A stretch of DNA of 64,000 bases from Streptomyces sp. TG1A-60 (GCF_037201975.1 NZ_CP147520.1:3968001-4032000); one strand, 5' to 3'. Counted from the first letter of the stretch, positions 54,470-63,311 are shown. Made by a program: numbers and translations. The notes: a model not told the origin generated them from the letters alone.

Positions 54470-55811
54470 CCTGGATCCCCGCTGTCGCCCAGGGCAGGTC
54501 GAGCAGTTCCAGCTCCTGCCCGGGGCGGGCGCCGCCGGGCGGCACGACGGCAAGGGCGTCGGCGGTGGCGATGCCGCGGAGCATAGCCGGACCGCTGTAG
54601 TGCAGCGGTACGGCGTCGTCGCCGCGCAGAGCGACAGGAATGAGCCGGGTGTCATACGGGTGCCCGTGCACCGCCTCCCGCAGGGGCATCGCGTACGGCT
54701 CCGGGGCGGCGCGTCCGGCAAGGGTCCGCAGCAGGGGCTCGCCGAGCGTGAACAGCCCGGAAACAGCGGCCAGCGGGTTACCGGGCAGGCCCACGAGGTG
54801 CCGGCCCTGCTGGACGCGGGCCAGCAGCATGGGGTGCCCCGGGCGCACCTCCACGCCGTTGACCAGGAGTTCCGCGCCGAAGCGGCGGAGGGTGGGATGG
54901 ACATGGTCGACGGGCCCGGCGGCCGTGCCGCCCGTGGTGACGATGAGGTCGGCGGAGGAGTCCTTCACCGCCCGGTAAAGGGCGTCCGCGTCGTCGCCGA
55001 GGCGGCGTACGGCGGTGACCTCGGCGCCGAGCGCCCGGAGCCAGGACGGCAGCATCGGACCGAGGGCGTCCCGGATCAGGCCCCCACGGGGCAGCCCTTC
55101 GGTGAGCAGTTCGTCGCCCAGGACGAGCAGTTCGACGCGTGGACGGGGGAGCACCGTCAGCGTGTCGTACCCGGCCGCCGCCGCGAGCCCGAGCGCGGCC
55201 GGGGTGAGCTGTGTGCCGGGTGGCAGCAGTTGGTCGCCGTCGCGGCACTCCTGGCCGCGTGGGCGGATGTCCTGCCCGTGAGCCAGGTCACGACTCGCGT
55301 ACAGCCTTCCCTTGCCGTCGGTGCGGCCGTGCTCGCTGCGCAGGACGGCGGTCGTGTCGGGCGGGATGCGCGCGCCGGTGGCGATACGCACCGCCTCCCC
55401 GTCCGTGAGCCGCCCGGGTTCGGCGTGCCCTGCCAGCACACCGTCCTCCCGTACGTCCCAAGGGCCGGGGCCCGCGACCGCCCAGCCGTCCATCGCGGAG
55501 GTGTCGAAGGAGGGGAGATCGGTGAGGGCGGTGAGGGGGGCGGCGAGGACGAGGCCGAGGGCGTCGTCGACGGTGACGGACACGGGGGCACGGCCCCCGG
55601 CGGAGCGGGCGGCGCGTTCGGCGACGGCGCGGGCCTCGGGCCAGGCGGTGGCCCGGTGGTGGGAGTCGTCCTCGGCCCGGTGGGCGCCGGCCCGACCGGC
55701 CGTGGGCGTTTTCCGGGAGGAGCGGGGCTCGCCGGGCCCCCGGGCGCCCCTGTCGTTGGCCACGGCCAGCGCCTCCTCCACGTCGAGTTCCTCGGCGTCC
55801 TGGGCGGTCAT
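54459..55811 (-). CDS. moeA: Molybdopterin molybdotransferase
   Basis: The 450-residue enzyme inserts molybdate into adenylylated molybdopterin. Features are DTSAMDGWAV (substrate loop), ATGARIPPDTTAVLRSEHG (domain III), VTTGGTAAGPVDHVHPTL (the MoeA/MogA catalytic GG motif) and VGLPGNPLAAVSGLFTL. An N-terminal extension of about 55 residues rich in Arg/Gly/Glu precedes the core. The start ATG 55811 overlaps the upstream nucleotidyltransferase stop by four bases. Confidence 0.92.
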   Translation of the reverse strand: MTAQDAEELDVEEALAVANDRGARGPGEPRSSRKTPTAGRAGAHRAEDDSHHRATAWPEARAVAERAARSAGGRAPVSVTVDDALGLVLAAPLTALTDLPSFDTSAMDGWAVAGPGPWDVREDGVLAGHAEPGRLTDGEAVRIATGARIPPDTTAVLRSEHGRTDGKGRLYASRDLAHGQDIRPRGQECRDGDQLLPPGTQLTPAALGLAAAAGYDTLTVLPRPRVELLVLGDELLTEGLPRGGLIRDALGPMLPSWLRALGAEVTAVRRLGDDADALYRAVKDSSADLIVTTGGTAAGPVDHVHPTLRRFGAELLVNGVEVRPGHPMLLARVQQGRHLVGLPGNPLAAVSGLFTLGEPLLRTLAGRAAPEPYAMPLREAVHGHPYDTRLIPVALRGDDAVPLHYSGPAMLRGIATADALAVVPPGGARPGQELELLDLPWATAGIQVFT

Positions 55812-56791
55812 CCGGCGTCCGGGGCGGTGTCCGGGCTGGTCTCGGGGCCCGGGGCGGTGTCCGGGCTGGTCTCAGGGCCCGGGGCGGTGTGCGGGCCGGA
55901 CCCGCCGTCCGGCTTGACGTCGGGGGCGTCTTCGTCGGCCCAGCTGAGGGCCAGGGCGGCGGCCTTGCGGGCGGCCTCGGTCACCGCCTCGGGTCCTCCC
56001 CCGGCCTTGGCGGCGGCGTAGCCGACGAGGAACGTGGTCAGCGGGGCGGCGGGCCGGGCCACGTTGTGGGCGGCATCACGGGCGAGGTCGAGCAACTCGG
56101 TGATGTCGACGTCGAGGTCGATCCCCAACTCGTCCTTGACTGCGGAAATCCATTCATCCAACACGTGGCCATGCTCCCTGATCCGTGCGCGGGCGGCGGC
56201 GATGTCGTCCCAGGTGTCGCAGTCGAAGGACGCGACCGGGTCGGTGATACGGGTGAGGTGCAGCGCGGCGGTCAGCCGCCGCAGGGGAAGTCCGGTCAGG
56301 CCGTCGTGGCGGGCGGCGAGCCGCGCGAGCTCGCGGCGCAGGGCGTCGGCCCGGTAGGCGGCCACGAGGGGCTGATCACGGCCGTCGGGGTCAGTGACCA
56401 GGACTCCGTCGACGGGGCCCGCGCTGCTCCGGAGGGCGTCGAGCAGCCTTCGTACCGTCTCCTCGTCGAGGAACGGCAGGTCGGCGGAGAGGACGACGAG
56501 CTGCGGCGCGCCGGTGTGCCGGAGTCCGGCGTCCAGCGCGGCGAGGGGGCCGCCGCCGAGGGGTTCCTCGCGGGCCCACCGCACGGGCCGCGCGGTGGGG
56601 CGGGGGCCGGCGACGACGACGGTCGTCCCGGCCCCGGCGCAGGCGGCCAGCACCCGGTCGAGCAGGGCCCGTCCGCCCACGCGTACGGCGGGCTTGTCGG
56701 CGCCGCCGAGCCGCCGGGCGGCGCCTCCGGCGAGCACGACGGCGTCGAACGCCTCGGTACCGGGGCCGCCCGGGGGCTCGTACGCGGTCAT
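55808..56791 (-). CDS. MobA-like nucleotidyltransferase fused to a DUF6457-type domain
   Basis: The 327-residue protein begins with an NTP-transferase domain (about 14-205): VVLAGGAARRLGGADKPAV is the sugar-nucleotide loop and VVLSADLPFLDEE the metal Asp region, as in MobA, which makes molybdopterin guanine dinucleotide. Residues about 210-300 form a small helical domain (LDEWISAVKDELGIDLDVDI, AAPLTTFLVGYAAAKAGG) usually found as a separate protein; fusion to MobA is typical of Streptomyces. The tail holds TAPGPETSPD repeats. Overlap with moeA supports a molybdenum-cofactor operon. Confidence 0.88.
   Translation of the reverse strand: MTAYEPPGGPGTEAFDAVVLAGGAARRLGGADKPAVRVGGRALLDRVLAACAGAGTTVVVAGPRPTARPVRWAREEPLGGGPLAALDAGLRHTGAPQLVVLSADLPFLDEETVRRLLDALRSSAGPVDGVLVTDPDGRDQPLVAAYRADALRRELARLAARHDGLTGLPLRRLTAALHLTRITDPVASFDCDTWDDIAAARARIREHGHVLDEWISAVKDELGIDLDVDITELLDLARDAAHNVARPAAPLTTFLVGYAAAKAGGGPEAVTEAARKAAALALSWADEDAPDVKPDGGSGPHTAPGPETSPDTAPGPETSPDTAPDAG
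55821..55890 (-). repeat. 30-bp tandem repeat at the end of the MobA-like gene
   Basis: Two copies of a 30-base unit (starting GGGGCGGTGTCCGGGCTGGT; one base differs) plus ten bases of a third encode the repeated TAPGPETSPD decapeptide at the C-terminus. Length change here keeps the reading frame. Confidence 0.9.
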
Positions 56792-56906
56792 TCCCCGAGT
56801 ATGCGTGCCGCCCCGAGCACAGGGAACGCGGGGAAGGTCACGCCGTCACGGCAGACCCTGCCCCGAGGGCGGAGAGCCGGCGGGCCCTGGGCGGCGCAGC
56901 CGGTGG

Positions 56907-58286
56907 TCACAGCGTGCGCAGCAGCACCGCCGGCTGTTCGACGCAGTCCGCCACGTACCGCAGGAAGCCGCCCGCCGTGCCGCCGTCGCACACCCGGTGG
57001 TCGAAGGTGAGCGAGAGCTGTACGACCTGCCGCACCGCCAGCCCGCCCTCGTGCACCCAGGGCTTGGGGACGATGCGGCCGACGCCGAGCATGGCGGCCT
57101 CGGGGTGGTTGATGATCGGTGTGGAACCGTCGACGCCGAAGACGCCGTAGTTGTTCAGCGTGAAGGTCCCGCCGGTCAGCTGGCCGGGCGTCAGTCTCCC
57201 GGTCCGCGCCGCCTCGGTCAGCCGGGCGAACTCGGCGCTCAGCGACTCCGCGTTCCTGCTGTGCGCGTCCCGTACGACGGGCACGACCAGCCCCCGGTCC
57301 GTCTGCGCGGCGAACCCGAGGTCCACCCGGTCCAGCCGTACGACCTCGCGGGCGTCCGTGTCGACCGTCGAGTTGAGCTCCGGGAAGCGGGCCAGCGCGG
57401 CGGTGCAGATCCGGGCGAGCAGTGCGAGGAGGGAGATCTTCGGGCCGCCGGACGCATTCATCGCCCTGCGGGCTTCCATGAGTTCCGTGGCGTCGGCGTC
57501 CACCCAGCAGGTCGCGTCCGGGATCTCGCGCCGGCTGCGGGAGAGCTTGTCGGCGACGGCGCCACGGACCCCGCGCAGGGGGATGCGGGTGCCGAGGCCA
57601 TCGGCCGGCGGGGAGGCGACGGGGGCGGGCAGAGCCGCCTGGGGCGCCGTGACCGAGGAGGCGTGCGGCGCCGGGACGCCGACGGCCGGGGCCGTCCCCT
57701 GCGGAGCCTCCCGCAGCGCGCGCTCGACGTCCGCCCGGAGGATCAGGCCCTCGGGGCCCGAGCCGTGCAGCGTCCGCAGATCCAGGCCGTTGTCGCGGGC
57801 GAGGCGGCGGACGAGCGGGGAGATGACCGGCACGGGGCCGTCCGGCCGCTCGGGGGCGGCAAGAGCGGGTGCTGTCCGGGCAGCGGCGGGCCGCGCCGTG
57901 CCCGCCGTGGCTCCGGCGGGTTCCGCCGCCCGGACGGGCGCCTCCGGCCGCACCCGCCTGCGCCGTGCCGCAGGCGCACCGGTGCCGTATCCCACCAGGA
58001 CGTTGCCGGAGCCCTCCTCGGCGGTGTCGCCGGAGGCAGAAGCCCCGACCGCCACCGTCAACAGCGGTGCTCCCACGGGCAGTTCCGTGCCCTCCTCACC
58101 GAAGCGGGCGGTGACGACGCCGCCATAGGGGCAGGGGACCTCGACCATGGCCTTGGCGGTCTCGACCTCGACGACGGGCTGGTCGACGGCGACGACGTCG
58201 CCGACCTGCACCAGCCAGCGCACGATCTCGGCCTCGGTGAGCCCCTCACCGAGGTCGGGCAGCTTGAACTCCAGCACCTGGGCCAT
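56907..58286 (-). CDS. bkdC: Branched-chain keto-acid dehydrogenase E2, cluster 2
   Basis: The 459-residue acyltransferase has one lipoyl domain (about 4-80; DQPVVEVETAKAMVEVPCPY), a Pro/Ala/Arg linker, a subunit-binding domain (about 150-190; SPLVRRLARDNGLDLRTLHG) and the catalytic domain ending TFDHRVCDGGTAGGF, with the His-x-x-x-Asp-Gly motif. It is the last gene of the second bkd operon; its ATG shares one base with the E1 beta stop (TGATG). Confidence 0.95.
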   Translation of the reverse strand: MAQVLEFKLPDLGEGLTEAEIVRWLVQVGDVVAVDQPVVEVETAKAMVEVPCPYGGVVTARFGEEGTELPVGAPLLTVAVGASASGDTAEEGSGNVLVGYGTGAPAARRRRVRPEAPVRAAEPAGATAGTARPAAARTAPALAAPERPDGPVPVISPLVRRLARDNGLDLRTLHGSGPEGLILRADVERALREAPQGTAPAVGVPAPHASSVTAPQAALPAPVASPPADGLGTRIPLRGVRGAVADKLSRSRREIPDATCWVDADATELMEARRAMNASGGPKISLLALLARICTAALARFPELNSTVDTDAREVVRLDRVDLGFAAQTDRGLVVPVVRDAHSRNAESLSAEFARLTEAARTGRLTPGQLTGGTFTLNNYGVFGVDGSTPIINHPEAAMLGVGRIVPKPWVHEGGLAVRQVVQLSLTFDHRVCDGGTAGGFLRYVADCVEQPAVLLRTL

Positions 58287-59290
58287 CAGCTCTCCGCCTC
58301 CCACTGCAGGCGCCCCACGGCATCGAGGATCCTGTCGACGCCGGGCAGATGGTGGCGCTCCAGCATCGGCGGCGGATAGGGGATGTCGAACCCGGCGACG
58401 CGCAGCACGGGCGCCTCCAGGTGGTGGAAGCAGCGCTCGGTGACGCGGGCCGCGATCTCGCCGCCCGGACCGCCGTACCCACCGGACTCGTGGACGACGA
58501 CGGCGCGTCCGGTCCGCCGCACCGACGCGGCGACCGTCTCGTCGTCGAAGGGCACGAGCGAGCGCAGGTCGACGACTTCGAGGTCCCAGCCCTCGCCCGT
58601 GGCCGCCTCGGCGGCCTCCAGGCAGACGGGCACGGACGGGCCGTAGGTGATGAGGGTGGCGCTGCGACCGGTGCGGCGCACGGCCGCGCGGCCGATCGGC
58701 TCGACGGCCTGCGGTTCCTCGGGGTTCCAGGAGTCCTTCGACCAGTACAGGCGCTTGGGCTCCAGGAACACGACCGGGTCGTCGGAGGCGATGGCGGCGC
58801 GCAGCAGCCCGTAGGCGTCGGCGACTGTGGCGGGTGTGACGACATGGAGCCCCGGAGTCGCCATGTAGTACGCCTCGGAGGAGTCGCTGTGGTGTTCGAC
58901 GCCGCCGATGCCACCGCCGTAGGGAACGCGGATGGTGACGGGCAGCGGCATCGCCCCGCGCGTGCGGTTGCGCATGCGGGCGACATGGCTGATCAGCTGC
59001 TCGAACGCCGGGTAGGCGAACGCGTCGAACTGCATCTCCACGACCGGCCGGAGCCCGTACATGGCCATGCCGACGGCCGTGCCGAGGATGCCCGCCTCGG
59101 CGAGCGGGGTGTCGGTGACCCGGTCCTCGCCGAACTCCTCGGCGAGGCCGTCGGTGACCCGGAAGACTCCGCCGAGGGTGCCGACGTCCTCGCCCATGAC
59201 GTGCACGGTCGGGTCGGCGGTCATGGCGTCGCGGAGGGCGCGGGTGAGCGCCTGCGCCATGGTGGCGGGCTTGAGAGCGACGGTGGTCAT
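58286..59290 (-). CDS. bkdB: Branched-chain keto-acid dehydrogenase E1 beta, cluster 2
   Basis: The 334-residue subunit shows VHVMGEDVGTLGGVFRVTDG, DTPLAEAGILGTAVGMA, RVPYGGGIGGVEHHSDSSEA, VFLEPKRLYW and RAVVVHESGGYGGPGGEIAA. It is clearly paralogous to the E1 beta of the first cluster. Its ATG overlaps the E1 alpha stop by four bases (ATGA). Confidence 0.96.
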   Translation of the reverse strand: MTTVALKPATMAQALTRALRDAMTADPTVHVMGEDVGTLGGVFRVTDGLAEEFGEDRVTDTPLAEAGILGTAVGMAMYGLRPVVEMQFDAFAYPAFEQLISHVARMRNRTRGAMPLPVTIRVPYGGGIGGVEHHSDSSEAYYMATPGLHVVTPATVADAYGLLRAAIASDDPVVFLEPKRLYWSKDSWNPEEPQAVEPIGRAAVRRTGRSATLITYGPSVPVCLEAAEAATGEGWDLEVVDLRSLVPFDDETVAASVRRTGRAVVVHESGGYGGPGGEIAARVTERCFHHLEAPVLRVAGFDIPYPPPMLERHHLPGVDRILDAVGRLQWEAES

Positions 59291-60423
59291 CGGTGCGCCC
59301 CTTCTTCCTCCGCCGCCAGCTCGGCCCGCAACAGCGCCTCCTGGTCCCGCAGATGCGGGGTGGGCTCGGCGTACACGTGGGCGAAGAGGTCCATGGGGTC
59401 GAGCACCGGGTCCTGGTTCATGCGCTCGCGCAGATCGGCGGCCATCGTCTCGGCGGCGTCCCGCGCGGCCCGGATGCCCGCCTCGTCGAGGAGTTCGCGC
59501 TCGGTCAGCTCGTGTTCCAGGAGCGCGATCGGGTCGTGGGCGCGCCAGGTGTCGACCTCGGCGTCACCGCGGTAGCGGGTCGCGTCGTCGGCGTTGGTGT
59601 GGGCGTCGATGCGGTACGTCACCGCCTCGACCAGCGTGGGGCCACCACCCGCGCGCGCGTGGGCCACGGCTTCGGCGAGCACCTGGTGCACGGCCGCCGC
59701 GTCGTTGCCGTCGACCAGGCGGCCCGGCATCCCGTAGCCGACGGCCTTGTGTGCCAGTGACGGGGCGGCGGTCTGCTTGGCGAGCGGGACGGAGATCGCG
59801 AAGCCGTTGTTCTGGACAAGGAAGACGACCGGGGCCTGCCAGACTGCGGCGAAGTTCAGCGCCTCGTGGAAGTCGCCCTCGCTGGTGCCGCCGTCACCCA
59901 CCAGGGCGAGCGCGACCACGTCGTCGCCCCGGAGGCGTGCGGCGTGCGCGAGGCCCACGGCGTGCGGAAGCTGGGTGGCGAGGGGCGTGCACAGGGGCGC
60001 GACCCGGTGCTCGTGCGGGTCGTAGCCGGTGTGCCAGTCGCCGCGCAGCAGCGTGAGCGCCTGCACGGGGTCGAGGCCGCGGGCGACGGCGGCGAGCGTG
60101 TCGCGGTAGCTCGGGAAGAGCCAGTCGCGCTCTTCGAGGACGAGCGCGGCGGCGACCTCGCAGGCCTCCTGGCCCGTGCTGGAGGGGTAGACGGCGAGCC
60201 TGCCCTGCTTGGTCAGGGCCGTGGCCTGCGTGTTGTAGCGACGGCCGCGCACCAGCTCCGCGTAGAGCCGGCGCAGCAGCGCGGGGTCCGCGTCGGCCAC
60301 CGCTTCGGTGCCGAGCACGCGGTACGGCCGCGCGTCGGGCAGCAGCGGCGCCGGATCCGTGCGGGGCTGCCAGGCGGGCGGTGGTGTCGGGCGGTACGCG
60401 CCCCGCTGCTCCATGACCGTCAT
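59287..60423 (-). CDS. bkdA: Branched-chain keto-acid dehydrogenase E1 alpha, cluster 2
   Basis: The 378-residue subunit has the TPP motif GDGGTSEGDFHEALNF to VQNN, the YNTQATALTKQGRLAVYPSS entrance and YRIDAHTNADDATRYRG. Compared with the first-cluster protein it lacks the basic N-terminal tail. ATG 60423 has GAGGAGG seven bases upstream and is preferred over an upstream in-frame start at 60480. It is the first gene of a tightly overlapping E1a-E1b-E2 operon, divergent from the Lrp-type regulator. Confidence 0.95.
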   Translation of the reverse strand: MTVMEQRGAYRPTPPPAWQPRTDPAPLLPDARPYRVLGTEAVADADPALLRRLYAELVRGRRYNTQATALTKQGRLAVYPSSTGQEACEVAAALVLEERDWLFPSYRDTLAAVARGLDPVQALTLLRGDWHTGYDPHEHRVAPLCTPLATQLPHAVGLAHAARLRGDDVVALALVGDGGTSEGDFHEALNFAAVWQAPVVFLVQNNGFAISVPLAKQTAAPSLAHKAVGYGMPGRLVDGNDAAAVHQVLAEAVAHARAGGGPTLVEAVTYRIDAHTNADDATRYRGDAEVDTWRAHDPIALLEHELTERELLDEAGIRAARDAAETMAADLRERMNQDPVLDPMDLFAHVYAEPTPHLRDQEALLRAELAAEEEGAHR

Positions 60424-60482
60424 ACGGCACCTCCTCGTGGGAGTGGCTCGGGGACACGGCACGGCTGTGACGCGTCTCACCT

Positions 60483-60496
60483 ACCGATTGTTCGGT
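60483..60496. promoter_or_regulatory. PaaR-type operator between bkd cluster 2 and the Lrp gene
   Basis: ACCGATTGTTCGGT is an inverted repeat (ACCGA-N4-TCGGT) that differs by one base from the site inside the paaN promoter at 63292-63305. It lies 60 bases upstream of the bkdA start and 100 bases upstream of the Lrp start, in a shared divergent promoter region. Confidence 0.65.
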
Positions 60497-60597
60497 CGTT
60501 GGCGCATTTTGGCTACAGGCACCCTCAGGCTGTGGACAAACGGTTCTGCGCAGCCTGGAATGAACGCAGTACGTCCACGGCAGGGAGGCGGGGGCAC

Positions 60598-61098
60598 ATG
60601 GCGTCTGAACAAATGGCCGAACCGCCGGAGCACGGCCCGGCCCTGCCGCCCCCTCGACCGCTGGACGCCATAGATCAGGACATCCTGCGCATGCTGCAGG
60701 CCGACGGCCGCGCCTCGATACGGTCCGTCGCCGAACGCGTCCACGTCTCCCGCGCCAACGCCTACGCCCGCATCAACCGCCTCATCGAGGACGGCGTGAT
60801 CCGCGGCTTCGGGGCGCGCGTGAACCACGAGCGCGCCGGAAAGGGCACCTCCGCCTACATCACCCTCAAGATCGTGCAGAACTCCTGGCGCACGGTCCGT
60901 GAACAACTTCGCCAGCTGTCCGGCGCCGCCCACATCGCGCTGGTGGGCGGCGACTACGACGTCCTGCTCCTGGTGCACACCTCGGACAACCGGGCCCTGC
61001 GCGAGGTCGTCCTCACCAAGCTCCAGGCCATCCCGGAGGTGCTCAGCACCCGGACCCTGCTGGTCTTCGAGGAGGAGGACGTGGAACCGGAGGAGTGA
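60598..61098 (+). CDS. bkdR: Lrp/AsnC-family regulator (BkdR type)
   Basis: The 166-residue protein has a helix-turn-helix at about 22-70 (LDAIDQDILRMLQADGRASI, VAERVHVSRANAYARINRLI) and a RAM ligand-sensing domain at about 85-160 (TLKIVQNSWRTVREQLRQLS, VGGDYDVLLLVHTSDNRAL). BkdR-type Lrp proteins control branched-chain keto-acid dehydrogenase genes and respond to branched-chain amino acids; divergence from the second bkd operon supports the same job. ATG 60598 follows GGAGGCGGGGG. Confidence 0.9.
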   Translation: MASEQMAEPPEHGPALPPPRPLDAIDQDILRMLQADGRASIRSVAERVHVSRANAYARINRLIEDGVIRGFGARVNHERAGKGTSAYITLKIVQNSWRTVREQLRQLSGAAHIALVGGDYDVLLLVHTSDNRALREVVLTKLQAIPEVLSTRTLLVFEEEDVEPEE

Positions 61099-61130
61099 CC
61101 GGCGAGGAGACCACAGCCCCCGATAATCGA

Positions 61131-61721
61131 TCAGTCCTGGGCGCGCAGACCCGCGAAGACCAGCTGCGCCACCGCGTCGGACACTTCGCGCTCGCCCATG
61201 CCCCGTCCGTCCGGCCGGTACCACTCCACGATCGAGTTGATCATCCCGAAGACCAGCCGGGTCGCGAGCCGCACCTCCACGTCCCCCCGTACGTCCCCGT
61301 CGGCCGCCGCGGCCTTCAGCAGCTCGGCGACCTGATGGTCGAAGTCCCGGCGCCGCTCCAGGGCCCAGCGCTCTGTGCCGGTGTTGCCCCGCACCCGCAG
61401 CAGCAGCGTCACATACGGCAGTTCGGCGATGAGGACCTCCACCATGCGCCGGACGACGTGCTCCAGCCGCTCCACCGCACGTCCCGCGCGCGCGGGTTCC
61501 TCGTCGAGGATCCCGAAGAGCCCGTCCAGCGCCCGGCTGACGGCCCGCCGCAGCAGCTCCTCCTTGCCCGTGACGTGGTGGTATATCGACGACTTCGAGA
61601 TACCGGCCGCCTTGGAGAGGTGCTCCATGGACGTGCCGTCGTAGCCGCGCTCGTTGAAGACCCGGACGGCGACGGAGAGCAGTGTCTGCGGGGTGTACGT
61701 GTCCCGTTTGGCGGTGGTCAT
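61131..61721 (-). CDS. TetR-family regulator, PaaR-like
   Basis: The 196-residue repressor has the TetR helix-turn-helix at about 10-57 (TLLSVAVRVFNERGYDGTSM, LSKAAGISKSSIYHHVTGKE) and an alpha-helical ligand domain with MINSIVEWYRPDGRGMGERE. Its ATG overlaps the stop of the 3-hydroxyacyl-CoA dehydrogenase gene (ATGA), so it is made together with the pathway it probably represses. Two shared inverted repeats (60483-60496 and 63292-63305) are its probable targets, and phenylacetyl-CoA its probable inducer, by analogy with PaaR. Confidence 0.9.
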   Translation of the reverse strand: MTTAKRDTYTPQTLLSVAVRVFNERGYDGTSMEHLSKAAGISKSSIYHHVTGKEELLRRAVSRALDGLFGILDEEPARAGRAVERLEHVVRRMVEVLIAELPYVTLLLRVRGNTGTERWALERRRDFDHQVAELLKAAAADGDVRGDVEVRLATRLVFGMINSIVEWYRPDGRGMGEREVSDAVAQLVFAGLRAQD

Positions 61722-63235
61722 GAGGAGGTGCCCTCCCGCTTGTCGGAGGCGTAGGCGTGGCGGTACAGCGCGAGGGACGGCGCGTAGCGCCCGGAGGGGT
61801 CGCGTAGGTGCAGGTCGTCCAGGAGGGCGTACGCCCAGTTGCGGCCGAGCCTGCGGCTCCATTCGAAGGGCCCGAGCGGGTAGTTGACCCCCAGGCGCAT
61901 CGCCGTGTCGATGTCCTCCTCGGTGGCCACGCCCTTGGCGACGGCGTCGTGCGCGAGGTCGACGATCCGGGCCACCGTACGGGCGACGATCATTCCGGGG
62001 GCGTCCCCGATGACGCTGACGTCCTTGCCGAGCGCCTGGAACAGCCCGGTGGCCTCGGCGAGGGTCTGCGGGGAGGTGTCCTGGGAGGCGGACAGGGCCA
62101 CGCGGGTGGCCTGGCGGTAGTCGAACGCCAGGTCGAAGTAGACGACGTCCCGGAACTCCACGGAGGTCTGCCCGTCGGCGAGGGCCAGCTGCCCGCCGCT
62201 CGGCAGGACGAGCCGGGTGCCGTGGTCCTCGTCGTCCTCGCGGACCGGGATGCCCGCCTCGCGGATCAGGGTGAGCAGTTCGGAGGCGGGGCCCAGGTCG
62301 CCCTCGGTGACGACGTACGCGGGCGCCTGGGCCCGTTCGGCGGTGTGCGGTTCGGGACGCTCGGCGTCGTCGCCGTAGCCGTACCAGCCCCGCCCCGCCT
62401 TGCGACCGAGCCGGCCGGACTCGACGAGCCGCCGCTGGGCCAGCGAGGGCGTGAACCGCACGTCCTGGAAGAAGGCCTGCCACACGGAGTGGGTGACGGA
62501 CTCGTTGACGTCCTGCCCGATGAGGTCGGTCAGCTCGAACGCGCCCATCCTGAAGCCACCGCACTCCCGCAGGATCGCGTCGAGGGTGGCCGGGTCGGCG
62601 GCCTGCGCCTCGTGCACCGCGAAGGCCTCGGCGTAGAACGGCCGTGCGATGCGGTTGACGATGAAGCCGGGGGTGTCGGCGCACGCGACCGGTGTCTTGC
62701 CCCAGGCGCGGGCCGTCTCGTACGCGCGTGTGGCCGACGTGACGTCGGTGGCGAACCCGGAGACGACCTCGACGAGGGGCAGCAGCGGCGCGGGGTTGAA
62801 GAAGTGCAGGCCCACGAAGCGGCCCGGGTGGCGCAGGGCGCCCCCGATGGCCGTGACCGACAGGGAGGAGGTGTTGGTCGCGAGCAGGCAGTGCTCGCCG
62901 ACGACGTCCTCCAGCGCGCGGAACAGCTCCTGTTTGACGTCCAGCCGCTCCAGGACCGCCTCGACGACGAGGGCGCAGTCCGCGAGGTCGGACAGGCTCT
63001 CCGCGGCGTGCAGCCGGGCGCGCGCGGCGTCCCGGTCGGCGCCGGCCAGACGGTCCTTCGCAACGAGCCGGTCGAGCCGGGCCCCGATCGCCTCCGCCGC
63101 TTCCCGGGCGCGGCCCGGGGCGACGTCGAACAACCGTACGGGGTGGCCCGCGACCAGCGCGACCTGGGCGATGCCCTGGCCCATGGTGCCGGTGCCGACG
63201 ACGGCCACGGGGCTGCTGAGGTCGAGTGCTGTCAT
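61718..63235 (-). CDS. paaH: 3-Hydroxyacyl-CoA dehydrogenase of the PaaH type
   Basis: The 505-residue NAD enzyme oxidises 3-hydroxyacyl-CoA; in phenylacetate breakdown it acts on 3-hydroxyadipyl-CoA. It has the Rossmann motif VAVVGTGTMGQGIAQVAL at the start, LFDVAPGRAREAAEAIG, VVEAVLERLDVKQELFRALE, NTSSLSVTAIGGALRHPGRF and HFFNPAPLLPLVEVV, then a duplicated C-terminal helical domain (GDAPGMIVARTVARIVDLAH, NYPLGPFEWSRRLG). The doubled C-terminus and the length match PaaH/PaaC. It is the first gene of a two-gene operon with the TetR regulator, divergent from paaN. Confidence 0.9.
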   Translation of the reverse strand: MTALDLSSPVAVVGTGTMGQGIAQVALVAGHPVRLFDVAPGRAREAAEAIGARLDRLVAKDRLAGADRDAARARLHAAESLSDLADCALVVEAVLERLDVKQELFRALEDVVGEHCLLATNTSSLSVTAIGGALRHPGRFVGLHFFNPAPLLPLVEVVSGFATDVTSATRAYETARAWGKTPVACADTPGFIVNRIARPFYAEAFAVHEAQAADPATLDAILRECGGFRMGAFELTDLIGQDVNESVTHSVWQAFFQDVRFTPSLAQRRLVESGRLGRKAGRGWYGYGDDAERPEPHTAERAQAPAYVVTEGDLGPASELLTLIREAGIPVREDDEDHGTRLVLPSGGQLALADGQTSVEFRDVVYFDLAFDYRQATRVALSASQDTSPQTLAEATGLFQALGKDVSVIGDAPGMIVARTVARIVDLAHDAVAKGVATEEDIDTAMRLGVNYPLGPFEWSRRLGRNWAYALLDDLHLRDPSGRYAPSLALYRHAYASDKREGTSS

Positions 63236-63283
63236 GTGCGCGATCCTCCCGCACGGGGTTGTCCACAGATGCGGCGGACCCCC

Positions 63284-63311
63284 TTGTCCCGACCGATCGT
63301 TCGGTTACTCT
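63284..63311 (+). promoter_or_regulatory. paaN promoter with embedded PaaR-type operator
   Basis: TTGTCC (63284-63289) and TACTCT (63306-63311) are 16 bases apart; between them lies ACCGATCGTTCGGT (63292-63305), an exact match to the core ACCGNNCGNNCGGT known for the phenylacetate repressor PaaR of Corynebacterium (from memory). A repressor bound here would block RNA polymerase. The divergent paaH start is 57 bases to the left. Confidence 0.7.

Noticed and set aside
53303..54904. Longer version of the potassium channel starting at 54904
   Set aside because: It would overlap moeA completely in an antisense-independent frame; the GTG at 54394 has a ribosome site and gives the expected channel N-terminus.
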